Source of the DNA: Cryptomeria japonica
Taxonomy: Eukaryota; Streptophyta; Pinopsida; Cupressales; Cupressaceae
Direction: 5' to 3'
NCBI RefSeq assembly: GCF_030272615.1
Contig: NC_081410.1
Coordinates: forward strand, 125,479,640-125,543,639
DNA: 64,000 bases
Shown here: positions 11,547-24,010 of the stretch, piece by piece
How positions within the stretch are numbered: position 1 is the stretch's first letter
Layout of the letters: each line of letters opens with the position of its first letter
Notes under the pieces: model-generated
Database searches by the model: none
The model's input: the letters and a program-made list of their open reading frames with translations, nothing else
Told to the model about the DNA's origin: nothing
Program-made: the position numbers and the translations under genes

Positions 11547-13560
11547 GTGGAAGAAAACCCCACCGGATCAAATAATAAACTGGAAGATGGAGAACTATTG
11601 ATGGTGAGGAGAGATTTGTGTCATACAGGGAGAGATGAAGAACCCTTGCTAAGGAAGAATTTATTCAAGACCAGATGTAATGTATCTAGTAAGTGTTGTA
11701 AAGTTGTTATTGATAGTTGTAGTTCAAATAATCTTGTTTCAGAAGAGATGGTGAATAAGTTGAATTTGGAAAGGTTGAAACACCCTAAGCCTTACCAGAT
11801 AGCATGGATTCGGGATGAACATAAGTTGTTAGTAAGTCAACAATGTTTGGTGAAATTGAAAATTGGGAATTATCATGATGAAGTCTTGTGTGATATTATG
11901 CCTATGGATATTTGTCATCTTTTGTTGGGTAGACCTTGGGAGTTTGATAGACAGGCAATACATGATGGGAGGAAGAATGCATACAATATTGTGGCCAATG
12001 GGATGAAGCAAACCTTGTTACCTTTGGAGGAACCTTTGAAGAATGAAGTCTATATGAATGCTAGAATCCGTTTGGTGGATGAAAGGAAATTCTTAAATGG
12101 ATTGAGACATCAGAATGTGTGTTTTGCCTTAATTCCTAAGAAGACTGAGAATCCAGAGTATTAAGAGGAACAAATGGAAGAGATAAAAGATTTGCTGACA
12201 GAATTTGGCGACATCATTTCAGATAATGTGCCTGATGGATTACTACCTATGAGAAGTATCAGTCATTGTATGGACCTGGTTCCCGGAGCTAGTTTGCCTA
12301 ACAAATTTGCACACCAGATGACACTGACAGAGAATGAAGAACTAAATAGACAAGTGCAGGATCTATTGAGGAAAGGTTTGATCAGAGAAAGCCTGAGCCC
12401 TTGTGCAGTACTAGCAATATTAGCACCTAAGAAGAATGGAGAATGGAGAATATATACCAATTCCAGAGCAATAAACAAGATCATACTGAAATTCCTTTGC
12501 CTAGGATAGATGACATAATGCAATGTTTGAGTGGAGCCAAATACTTTACAAAGATAGATTTGAAGAGTGGATATCATTAGATCAGGATCAAAGAAGGAGA
12601 TGAGTCAAAGATAGCATTCAAGACAAATGAAGGATTGTATGAATGGTTGGTGATGTCTTTTGGGTTAACTAATGCATCAAGTACTTTCATGAGGCTGATG
12701 AATAAGGTATTGAAGAAATTATTGAGTAAGTTTGTTATTGTGTATTTGGATGACATTCTGATTTTCAGTAAGACAAAGGAGTAGCATTTGAGAAAAAATT
12801 TGCAAAGATTGAGAGAAGAAAAGTTGCTGATAAATATTAAGAAGTGTACTTTCATGAAGGATGAGTTAGTCTATTTAGGATTTGTGATATCTGTGGATGG
12901 TTTGAAGATAGACCTTGAGAAAGTGAAATCAATTGTTGACTAGCCTACACCGAAAAGCATTGGAGAGGTAAGATCATTTCATGGATTGGCTAGTTTCTAC
13001 CAAAAGTTCATCAAAAATTTCAGTTTAGTTTGTAACCCTATGACTGAGACCATGAGAGGGGATAAGAAGGAATTCAAGTGGACCACTAAAGCAAACAAAA
13101 ATTTTGAACTGTTGAAACAGAGAGTGACTGAGCAGCCTATGTTGGCTTTACTAGTTTTCAATAAAGTATTTCAAGTTGATTGTGATGCAAGTGGAATAAC
13201 AATAGGAGCAATCTTGAGTCAAGAAGGGAGAGCAATAGCTTATTTCAGTGAGAAATTGAATGATGCTTGGAAAAGATATTTAGTACATGATCAGGATTTT
13301 TATGTCATAATTCAATCCTTGAAGAAGTGGAGACATTACCTGTTGCCTAAGGAGTTTGTGTTGTATACAGATCATCAAGCTTTGTAGTATTTGAACAGTC
13401 AAAGTAAGTTGAATCAGAGACATATGACATGGGTAGAATTTTTGCAGAGTTATACACCTTTGTGTTGAAGAATAGAAGTGGGAAATCTAACAAAGTTTTT
13501 GATGCACTGAGTAGGAGAAGTAATTTTCTAATAGAGATGAGAGTGGCAGTATTAGGGTTT
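11547..13560 (+). pseudogene. pol: Element G pol part 1: protease, reverse transcriptase, RNase H
   Basis: The protease region has VIDSCSSNNLVSEEM; the catalytic D-S-G triplet reads Asp-Ser-Cys (11712-11720), which should abolish activity. LLGRPWEFDRQA follows. RT begins with LTEFGDIISDNVP (12174 on) and includes APKKNGEWR, a frameshift near 12490, a stop inside GYHQIRI at about 12578, and the catalytic YLDD at 12743-12754. RNase H follows with DCDASGITIGAILSQ and YTDHQAL and a stop at about 13386. The copy is cut after VAVLGF by insertion S. Frame breaks and stops rule out function. Confidence 0.9.
13556..13560. repeat. Target-site duplication of insertion S, left (GGTTT)
   Basis: GGTTT recurs at 18686-18690. 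Removing S and one copy restores the element G frame across the join (Val-Leu-Gly-Phe then Glu-Glu-Leu-Lys). Confidence 0.75.
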
Positions 13561-16199
13561 TGTAATGCCCGCCAAATACCCTAGAGATATAACGTAAAAA
13601 TATACTAACAAATGGAGATAAAAAAAATTCTAAAACATTCGACACTCTATGTAACATTAACATGCATCAATGCAACATTAACCATTTGCAATATCATGTA
13701 AACCAACATGTGCATAATCATAAAACTATATTACACAAGAGGATTAAACCTTCTAACATAAGCACATAACAAAATACATTCTTACAACACAATTATTCCC
13801 TAGGGTATATTAACGTCATTACTTCACATCATCTAAACATTATACTTATCTAGAAGAACATAAGCTACCATGCATATAACCAATTACTTTCCATGCAACT
13901 AGATTGATATTACTACACATGCATAACCCATCACATTGCATAATTTTCTTAAGCACAACCATTACCCATTCCATCAAGAATAATATCCATATTCGTATGC
14001 AAGATTACAAAGCAAGAACTTATCATCTTCCAAATAGGATTCCATGCTACTAAACAATTTTGAGAATCATATTTAATACTATAAGCATAATCTAATCATT
14101 TAATCTCCTAAATGAGCATAGTATCTCAATACTAACAATAAACATTTCTTCGACACGAACCAAGTAACAATGCATCATCTTATTACAACATCATTGTTCC
14201 TATTTCATCAAGACCTAATACAAAAAAGTACATAGAACAAGCACATGGTCTCTATTTCTACAACACATACTAATGGCTTAATAGTACAAACAACATAAGT
14301 ATGTAATCTTATTTCCTTTATCATATTGCATCATAGTTTTTACTTAACCATTCATTCCTCTTTAATTCTTAACTACTCAAGTAAAGCTTCAATGCATCTA
14401 TTCTATTCTTTTCATCATCATTATAAGGCATAACATAACTCAATCCTAATGCCTGAATATAATTATGACTCAAAGTGATATGAATACTCCATTTCACAAT
14501 CACATTAAATTTATAAGCACATTTTACATATTAATCATTCTATACATCAAGGAAACATCAAAGCATTCTTCCTAACCTCTACATCATATCCTACTACATT
14601 CACATATAGAAACCTAACACCAAAAATGCATAATAAAATTATCATTATTGTCTTATACAAAGTCCCAAACATATAGAAATATGGTATATTAGATAATTTA
14701 TACAAATCATTTAACCTTAAGTGTCCATGATCTCCTAGTTACTCAAATATAGATCAATGCTATCCATTTCATCTACCTATCTTTCATTTAATAACATAAT
14801 ACTATTTATCACATGTATGTAACACATCTCAAGTACAAATAAACTAATCCATTTACTTGATTACTTCTAAACTCATACAAGCATCTTTTACATCATGAAA
14901 TAACCATAGATATATATCCAATTCCAACATCAAGTCCTATTACAATTTTCCTGTCAAATACAAGATAGTACAATATAAGGATACATCATTTATTTTATAT
15001 GCATATTTCTTTATGATACAAAATCTTCTTTCACGACATAGGAAACCAATTATAAAGTGCAATCTCATGAAGAATCCAATCCACGCACGCAACACCAAGG
15101 AGAGTATCCCAATGGAAGAAGGCAATCAACCACCCGACCATGTGGAGCCAATGAAGGAACCACCCCCCATGCTAGGAGATGACAAAGGTTCCAACATGCA
15201 CTCATGACCTAAGCTGACACCTATAAACCAAAGGATACAACATGACTCCACTAAACCCAAACATAAGGATACGGTATCAAGTACAACAAGTGGCTAAATC
15301 AATGCAAATCTATTCCAAAGGCAAATCAGTAAAACAAGACATATGGAATATGGATACATATGGGGTAGAGTGTCATCACATTCTAGCCTCATGTGGAATC
15401 CGTCTCCACCTTCGAGTAACTCAATGGAGATCAAGTATATCGCTTCAATGGTCTTCCCAATCTAGGATCCCAAAAAACACCTCCCTCGATCCGTCCAATT
15501 GGGGCATACAATAGCATATTCTTTATCTTGATTATGTGTATTCCTAATGTCCAACCCAATAATCAATTATTATTATGTTATCACTTGTAATTATACCATC
15601 AACTCTTCATGTGGTTTCCTAGGTTTAGACCCCCTTCCTAGAGGCCTAGTACTCACAACCTAGTACCAACACATGCAAGAGCCCACTCCACCATCCATGA
15701 ACCAATGCCATAGGTTAAAGATACAAATACAAAAGAATAAATAACACCATCATGAAATTTTAAGAAGATCCAATAACCATAAAAGAAACTGAACACAAAC
15801 TGAGCAACAAGGATGCAAGGGTCAACTCAAGGAAGGAAACCTTCACAAATGCAACATCAATATAAGCCAATCATGGATGAAAATCATAAAATAAGTAAAA
15901 ATAACATAAAATTCTCAATAGTGAGGCATAGCACATCCCACTAGATTCATAAAATAAATCCCTCAACAGCGAGGCATTCTCCCTCTCATCGGAGCATCAA
16001 ATCGCATAGGAATCACCTCATCGGTAAGGCATGAACCTTCTTACCAGAGAACATGAAACATAATAAAAGATAAAACAACATCATAATCAACTCTGAAAAT
16101 TTTAATACATACTACACAAGCCTCTAGAGCATTCACATGAACCAAAGATGCACTCAATCAAGCCAAAAACTGACTTTTGGAGATCTTCGGGACAACTCA

Positions 16200-16460
16200 A
16201 CACCCCTAAAACCTAGGATAGTGTTCTTGGTAGGTATGGTAACATTTCTAGCATGTATGGTAGCATTTTTGGTCAGTATGATGGTGTTTCTAGTCTCTAG
16301 GGTGGCATTTCTAGTCAATTTGGTTGAATCTGCAAATCAGGACCTCAACTCTCATGGTAAGTTTGACAGAGCATATGGTATGAACTGTGGTGATCTTGGC
16401 ATGTATGGTGGAATTCTTGGCATCCAGAGTGGAATTTCTAGTAGATATGGTAGCATTCCT
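16200..16460. repeat. Diverged short tandem repeat in insertion S
   Basis: Variants of tatggtagcatttctagt recur every 24-30 bp across this stretch. The open frames here are a by-product of the repeat. Confidence 0.5.
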
Positions 16461-16711
16461 AGGTGTTTCTATAGCGTTTCTGATAAAAGTGCAAAGAATA
16501 GTTCAATGTAAAGGTATTGACTTAGGAGGGGTCTCAGGAAGGCTCAGGGGTAAAAAAATGACCCTCATACCAAACACGGGTGGTCTGGAACATCAAAATA
16601 AAATCAAATACAATCATCATACTCACTGCATAGCCCATGACAAAAAAAATTCATAAGAAATTCCCTCTCCCACTGAGCATAAACTGAGAAGTATGAAGCC
16701 TAGACCACTAG

Positions 16712-16815
<104 letters not shown>

Positions 16816-17453
16816 CAAACTAGACAAGGACTAAATGCATCCAAAACAAGCGTAATGAAAGGTCCACACTTCCACAGAGTAGTCATTGAGAAAACACAAT
16901 AATCACAAACAAGATAGGAAGCCAAAACTGCACTTTACCCATTGTGAACTTGCATAACACATTGAAAAACATTAAGGAAGATCTTTTACACAATCACACC
17001 AATCTCCAAGAGCAATCCAAATTCAAAATTGTAGACACGGAGAAGACAATCTTTTCTGGAAAGAAAATGCAAAAGCAAGAACCACCAACTTGCAATTCGT
17101 AAAACCAAAATAGAAGAAGAAATCTAAAAATGCCAAGCCTTCCAATATCCAAATTGCAATCCAAACTCCCAATCCAATTCCAAAATATTATTGCATTGAT
17201 CTGTCGGATGATTAACCTATGCACAAACCAGCAAGCCAAAATAAATAAGAAAATTAAAATAAAGACTATAGTTTTCTCAACCAATACAAGAATTCCATAT
17301 ATCTTACTTACCTTTTAAAAGTTCAAAAAGGGAATAATATAAATATATATTTCCTACCAACTCAATCAAACCAACCAACCAAAAATAAAAGTAGGTAAAA
17401 TCAATCAAACTCAACTACTATAGTATAAGAATGATAATTAATTAGGAAATACA

Positions 17454-17470
17454 AATATTTCCTCATAATT
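17454..17470. repeat. SINE target-site duplication, left (17 bp)
   Basis: AATATTTCCTCATAATT is repeated exactly at 17584-17600. A 17-bp exact duplication is the hallmark of LINE-driven insertion. Confidence 0.9.
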
Positions 17471-17583
17471 TATTTTTTTTGATCGGTAATTGGCCAAAGC
17501 CTGAATATCCCTATTGGGAATTGAACTTGTGTCTCCACAGTGAGAACCCGATGTTTTAACTAGTTAAGCTCAACCTATTGGAC
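17471..17583 (-). mobile_element. Short SINE, tRNA-related, 113 bp
   Basis: The sequence between two exact 17-bp duplications ends, on the minus strand, in a run of eight A residues (T run 17473-17480). Read on the minus strand it starts GTCCAATAGGTTGAGC and carries an A-box-like GAGCTTAACTAGTTA and a B-box-like AAGTTCAATTCCC about 35 bp later, the internal RNA polymerase III promoter layout of tRNA-derived SINEs. It lies inside insertion S. Family not identified; a small plant SINE of the Au type is possible. Confidence 0.8.
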
Positions 17584-17599
17584 AATATTTCCTCATAAT

Positions 17600-18120
17600 T
17601 AGGTAGTAGGTAGGAATAATATTATTTACAAATAATTACCCATATTTAATTAAATAATTAATTATCATTATTAATATCAACACCAATAAATAAATAAAAT
17701 AAAATAAATAGGACCCAAATAAATAATTAAATTAAAAACAATAACTAAATAAAAGTCATCTTCAACAATAAATAAAATAATTTAATAATTAAACAATAAA
17801 TAAATAAACAGATTGCTCATCAATAATTCAGAATAATAAATAATACCAAATAATTGATCATCCTCAAATAAATAAATAAATATTAAACATTAAAACAACA
17901 CAAATAAACAATAAATCAAAATAGATAAATCATCAAATAATAAATAAACAAAACATTAAATCTCATCAATAATCAAAGATGATTAAATATCGACAATGAT
18001 TAAATCAATAAACCAATTAAATAAATCCTAATTGGTTAAATAAAATCTTACAATGAAATCATGACCCAAAGATAACCAAATAATTATCTATAATCTTAAT
18101 AATTGAGCAATTACACCTAA
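17600..18120. repeat. AT-rich low-complexity (aataaataaa-type) in insertion S
   Basis: Dense aataaataaa and ataatt repeats without coding potential. Confidence 0.6.
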
Positions 18121-18690
18121 AACACATAAACATAGACTCAAACCCACTTACACCAAGGGGACAAACATAACGCAAGACTCTAACCACAACTTGCGTTGTG
18201 GCGTAATTGACAAGGTACACATCTTAGACCTAGAGTGAGTGAGGGAAACTATGTCATCTCCGACAACTTGCCATTGGAATAAAGACACGCTCAGACTTGT
18301 GAAGCCAGGTGGAGTCAATGTCTAGTACCTGCAAACCTGCATCAAAGACCAACGCGACATATAGAATACATATATACAAATAGACAAGTGATAGAGAATC
18401 ACGACGACATATCCTACTCGCAATGAGTGATATGGCATCGTCTCTACTCACAAAGACAGTCACACAATATAATATCAAACCATCTCATAGAATCATCATC
18501 ATGAAATAGGGTTAGTATCAACATAAATCACATAATCCACGTAAACCATGATCATATGTAGACATATAAATCCACCCATGAAGGTGATATTGTGTATCAA
18601 TATCCATAAGATCCATCAAATATCATATGTCTAAATAGGTCTATCAGGATGCAAATCAAAATGCAAGTCTAGGAGGGGCACTACGGGTTT

Positions 18691-20115
18691 GAGGAATTGA
18701 AGACCTTGTATGATGATGACCCGAATTTTTCAGAACCTTGGAGAGCATGTAAAGAACTGGTTATGGTAGATAGAAGAAAGTGGTTGGATTACTTCATTCA
18801 GGATGGGATTTTATTCAGAGGAGTTCAGTTGTGCATACCTACTTGAGTTCCATGACGGAGAATCTGATAAAGGAGAAATATAGTGGAGGATTAGTCGGAC
18901 ATTTTGGTATTGACAAAACAGTAGCATTGGTGAGTGAGCAGTACTTTTGGCCCTAGATTCATATGGATGTTAAGAAATATGTGCAAAGTTGTAGAGTTTG
19001 TCAATTTGCAAAGAGTAGCAGTCAGAATGTGGGATTGTATAAACCTTTGATAGTACCTGTAAGACCTTGGGAGGATATAAGCATGGATTTCATACTTGGA
19101 TTGCCTAAAACACCGAGAGAGAATGATTCTATATTTGTGCTAGTGGATAGATTCTCAAAGATGGCTCATTTCATACCTTGTAAGAAGACATCAGATACAT
19201 TGCATGTAGCAAACCTATTTTTCAAGGAAGTAGTGAAATTGCATGGATTGCCTAAGCATAATTTTAGACAGAGACACTAAGTTTATTGGCTATTTTTAGA
19301 GAACACTTTGGAAAAATATGAAGACAAATTTGAAGTTCAGTTCTACTTTTCACCCATAGATTTATGGACAAACAGAAGTAGTTAACTGGAGCTTGGGAAA
19401 TTTGTTGAGATGTTTGGTTGGAGATAAAACCAGAAGTTGGGATTTGATTGTTGCACAAGCAGAGTTTGCCTACAATAATTTAGTAAATAGGAGTACTGGA
19501 AGAACACCTTTTGAGATTGTTACCAGAATACATCCTAGAGGTATATTAGAATTAAGAGATATTAGTATTGAAGACCGAAGAAGTTCAAAAGCAAAGAAAT
19601 TTGTAGATCACATAGCAGCCTTGCATTTTCAAGTTAACCAACACTTGGAGGACATGAACATCAAGTATAAGGAGAAGGTAGATGAGAAGAGGAGACATAA
19701 AGAATTTGAAATAAGTGATGAAGTGATGGTGTATCTAAGAAAATAAAGATTCATGGTTGGAGCTTATAACAAATTGCAGATGAGAAAGTTGGACCTTGCG
19801 GGATTTTGAGAAAGTTCAGTTCTAGAAATGCATATGAAGTGGAGTTGTTGGACAATCTGAGTACCTGTGTTTAACATTGCAAATCTTCATGAGTATCATG
19901 AACCAGAATTCAGTGAAGGCAGTATTGTAGACTTGGAGAAACAATTGCCCTGGAAGGAATCGGATCAGATTGAAGACATTTTGGACAGTAGGATTGGGCG
20001 TAGTACCTGGAGGAGTCAGTATAAGGAGTATCTTGTGAAGTGGAAGGACAAACCAGTTGAAGATTCATCTTGGATTTCTTAGGTAGAGGTAGACTTCCTT
20101 GGTTTTCCTTTGACC
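18691..20115 (+). pseudogene. pol: Element G pol part 2: integrase and chromodomain
   Basis: Resumes after insertion S with EELKTLYDDDPDFSEPW. The integrase zinc-finger half HFGIDKTVALV with [10 protein letters not shown] is followed by the catalytic core: first Asp in [12 protein letters not shown], second Asp region near 19265-19285 (frameshifted), and Glu in YGQTEVVN near 19374. A C-terminal chromodomain follows at about 19965-20080 (IEDILDSRIG ... YLVKWKDKPVEDSSWI). Chromodomains direct chromovirus integration to heterochromatin marks. Stops near 18955, 19280, 19745 and 20080 and at least one frameshift inactivate it. Confidence 0.9.
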
Positions 20116-20158
20116 CCAGCAAAGTGAGAGACTCGCATTTTCAACAACCCCGAATGTT

Positions 20159-20973
20159 TGATGCAAGAGCATCCTTGATTCATTGCAATCTTGCATCAAC
20201 CAAAAATATTTCCTTTATGTTTTTCTTTTTGTTTGCAGTTTCAACATTTCTTTCTGTGTGTCCCGGATTCGGCTCACCAAATCCTGTGGAGTTGGATTTT
20301 ACTTGAAGACTTGAACATCTTTCTTACTTCCAAACTGCAAAGCATTTGGATCATTTTTCGGCAAGTTATCGCTACCAATTTTCGAGACAGTTTCCTGTTA
20401 CTGGTTGACAGTTTCTTGTTACTGGTTGCTTGGACCTATTTGCATTGGTGATCTACCGGATCCCTTTCATAGCTTGTGGAACCATGAGCGTTGATTCTGA
20501 TGTTCCTTGGCATGTGGCAGACCTTTTCCCATGATCTACATTTCATCCTTTGGATTTTTTGAAGGAATTTATTTGGTGAAGGCCGACCTTGTTGGTTTTG
20601 CACATTAGGTCTTGTTCTTCAGGTTTTGATACCTTTTTGGGCTGATCGGATTCCCTTGGATCATATAAATAATTGTAATAGAGCTTTAGTGTGAAGGATC
20701 GAGAGAATCAAGTAGATAGACTAAGCATAGAAGATAGATCTTGATATTGAGGTCTCGGTTGTGACCTATTATGTACTTTGAGTATGTTTTAGCAGGCCTT
20801 TGAGCCGGTTTCCATAACCTAGTTGTTACCGATTGGTTGTAATCAGTTTTCATGAAATAAAAAAATCTGTTCTACATTGCCTCCATCATATCTTTGTGTT
20901 TCCATTGTGTTTACTTTTGCTAACCGGTCCGGATTGATCTCTTTGAGGTCCCTCCTAACCGATGACTACTTCA
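20159..20973 (+). repeat. Element G 3' LTR
   Basis: Starts TGATGCAAGAGC and ends ..ctacttca. Partner of 9559-10377. No clean polypurine tract is visible just upstream; the expected position reads caaccccgaatgtt. Confidence 0.85.
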
Positions 20974-20978
20974 AAAGG

Positions 20979-21080
20979 AGGGAATACTAATTAATTAAAT
21001 AATACATAATTATTTAATTTAAGAGCATCTACGATTAGCTAAATTCAATAAATTAAATTAATCAAATTTAGGTGTCTACA
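20979..21080 (-). repeat. Element X 3' LTR, second part
   Basis: Continues the X LTR after element G (agggaatactaattaatt..) and ends ggtgtctaca. It matches 22441-22464 followed by 31927-32000, and it holds the empty site for E1 (aatacataattattta at about 21005). Confidence 0.75.
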
Positions 21081-21450
21081 TTTTACCCCTCTTCATTGTG
21101 ACACTAAAATATTGTCAGTGTGAAGACAATAAGACATGATCAACTCAAAGAACAAGGCACAAGTAGATCAAGTGGATGGAAGAAGGACAAGAAGTGGTTC
21201 AATAGGCGAGAATGAGGTTCAACAAGATGAGAGGCATATGCACATTCCCAAGTGAAATCATAAAAGGAAAAGAATCATGTGAATGCAATGCATATGTAAA
21301 TGTGAGTGAATCATGGAGCACTATTATCTTTAACATTGATTGTTATTATGGCAAGCACTTATTTTGTTTTAGGACTATATTTGATACACCAAGGTACAAA
21401 GAACTAGGATGTTTTTCACAAACATTGCATGGACTGACTCAAATAAACAC
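21081..21450 (-). other. Remnant internal region and PPT of element X
   Basis: On the minus strand gaagaggggtaaaa (21081-21094) is a polypurine tract immediately before the LTR start TGTAGACACC. The remaining 350 bp has no recognisable motif. Homology to the X LTR resumes at about 21451. Confidence 0.55.
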
Positions 21451-22464
21451 ACAAAGATGAAAGCTACCCAAGATGTGATACATAATTATATGCTAAATGG
21501 ATGTGATTATGCAAAAAGATGAGTGAGCATTTATGCATTATGAGGGTATGAAAATGAAAGTGGATAGCTAAAATGACATTATAACGGTATGGGAATGTGA
21601 AAGTGGATAGCTAAAACTGCATTATAACCATATGGGAATGTGAAAGTGGATAGCTAAAATAGTATTATATTGGTATGAGAACATGAAAGTGGATAGATTG
21701 AGGTAGGAAAATGAGAGAATTAAATAGGCCAAGTTGAGAGAAGAGTCATGCAAAAGAGCCACTTCTCCTTGAGAAAGGAAAATATCATGGATGGAAATGA
21801 CAATTATCTTTCAAAAAGGCAAGTGTCATGGAAAAGAATGACAAATGTCCTTGAGGACACATGCCTATTTGAGAGAGAGACACCCAAGTAAGAAGATTCA
21901 TTTCCAAATATTAGGATATTTAGGAATACACACATATGGGATGGGAAAGAAGTTGGAAGAAATAATAAAAGGATGACTAAAACCCATGGTTAGTTCATGG
22001 GTTAAGCTAGAGGAAGAGTTAGATGAGGGTTAAAGTTAGGAGACATGTGAGGAAATAAAATTAATTTAATTAATTAATTCCATGATATTTCCATGACTTA
22101 GGATATTTAGGAATACACAAATATGGGGTGGGAAAGTAGTTGGAAGAAATAAAACGATGACTAAAACCCAAGGTTAGTTAATGGGTTAAGTTAGAGGAAG
22201 AGATAGATGAGGGTTAAATTTGGGAGGCATGTGGGGGAATAGAATTAATTAATGTAATTAATTCCATAAAGGATATTAAAAGGAAAGAACAAAAAATGAA
22301 TTAAATAATCAAATTATGCATTTGATTTATTTAATAGAAGAAGGGATCAAATTTAATTAATTGATTGATTTATGATTGTCAAATAATTAATTAAAGGAGG
22401 ACTATAACATAATTAACAAAATTAATTAGCTAGAAGGAGGGAACACTAATTAATTAAATAATAC
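21451..22464 (-). repeat. Element X 5' LTR, first part (truncated)
   Basis: Matches 8501-9558 plus the sequence after element G. It lacks the roughly 229 bp corresponding to 8272-8500. It includes the 43-bp minisatellite and the uninterrupted tagctagaaggagggaacac site. Cut by E1 after aataatac. Confidence 0.7.
22460..22464. repeat. Target-site duplication of E1, left (AATAC)
   Basis: AATAC recurs at 31922-31926. In the other X LTR the site is intact as aatacataattattta. Confidence 0.85.
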
Positions 22465-23990
22465 TGTAGGCACCTAAAAATGATCAACGCTTGCGGAGTC
22501 ATACTTTAACATTTGCACATTGCCTCATTTTAGGTTTTTGCGTCGCATTAACATTTCTTCTATGATTCGCGCTTGGTCTTTATCATTTGTGAGCATCGAG
22601 TCATTCTTCTGCATTCTCCATTTGTCTCACTCTTAAATTTGGTCTTGTCGACAACAATCTTCAATCATGATTTTGGTCAAACTTATCCTGTCACATCAAT
22701 GTGCGTGCTTATTTGTCATCATTTTGGACATCATCAATCCTAATTAGGGTTTTGTCCTCTTTTCAATCTTATCATCATGCGATCGATTTGTCATCGATCG
22801 TGGTCATTTTCATCTATTTTGTCATCAATCCTTATCCTCTTGTCAATTTTGTCATTTTGCAATCAATTTATCGTCAATCGTCGTCGTCTTCTCAGTCATG
22901 TCAATTTGGATCAATTAGTCATTGTTCCTCGTCAATTGGCGCATTTGTCAATCAAATCATTTATTAATTCAAAATCATGATCAAATCAAATCGACATTAA
23001 TTATCTTTTGTCAAGACCTAATTGTCGTCCTTGCATTTCTAATTTATCTTCTAGGGTTTTATGATTTATTCATTTAACCTTGTTTGTCATTTTCTCTCCA
23101 TTTTCTCCCTCTAGGTTAAATAAATTATTTATGTATCCTAGGTCTTCATGTCACAATTAAATGTTTAATTTAATTGGTTAACTAATTATTCCTCTTTTTG
23201 TGAATTAATTAATAAATGACAAATTATTAATTAATTTACCTAATTTTCTAATTTTTCATCATTTCTAATTTTCTAATTTTCTAATTTCCTATTTTTCATT
23301 ATTTCTAATTCCTAATTTCCACCTATTTTCTAATTTCCTAATTTCAATTTCCACCTAATTAGTTTCTCTCTAGTTTCTCCCTATTTTTGTGCTTCAGTGG
23401 AAGCATGAATTTCTCATGCATCATACTCTTGGCATAGCAAGATGTCATAAGGTTCTAGTTCTATAACCTTTGCATTGGCAATATGTCATAATTCATGACA
23501 TAGAAGGTGTCATAACCTTCTTCTTTCCACTCAATTGTGCCATTTTTGAAATCAATTGCCTAAATATCCATTTCATGCTAATTTGATATTTTCTCCAATT
23601 TGTCTATAAATTGGATGAATTTCTTCAATCCCAAAAAATAATCACATTATCGAAAGAATCACTTTGTTGAATTTCTAATCACTTTGTCAAAACAATCACA
23701 CTTCGAGTACTCTTGCACCATAATCTTGTCTATTTGCTTTCATCTCATGTGTATGCACTTGAAGGTGAGATCCACAAACAAAAGCTATTTGGAGAGGAAA
23801 GAAGAACAATGGAGTCGCATGAAGGAAGCATTCAGATCTACGTTTGGTTTGCATAGTCTTTAGTTTTGAATGTTTTATCTTCATGTCTTTATTGAGTGTG
23901 TTTAGGATAGATCATTACATTTGAGCTTTCGTGATTGAGCTAGATTACTAATACTATTAGCTTGTGATGATTCCTAATTTCCTAGCTACA
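22465..23990 (+). repeat. E1 5' LTR, 1526 bp
   Basis: TG..CA bounded and the same length as the 3' LTR. Rich in tcaattttgtcatt-type motifs. Short open frames inside it are duplicated in the other LTR and show no sign of coding. Confidence 0.92.
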
Positions 23991-24010
23991 TTAATTTAGA
24001 ACATGAAGAA

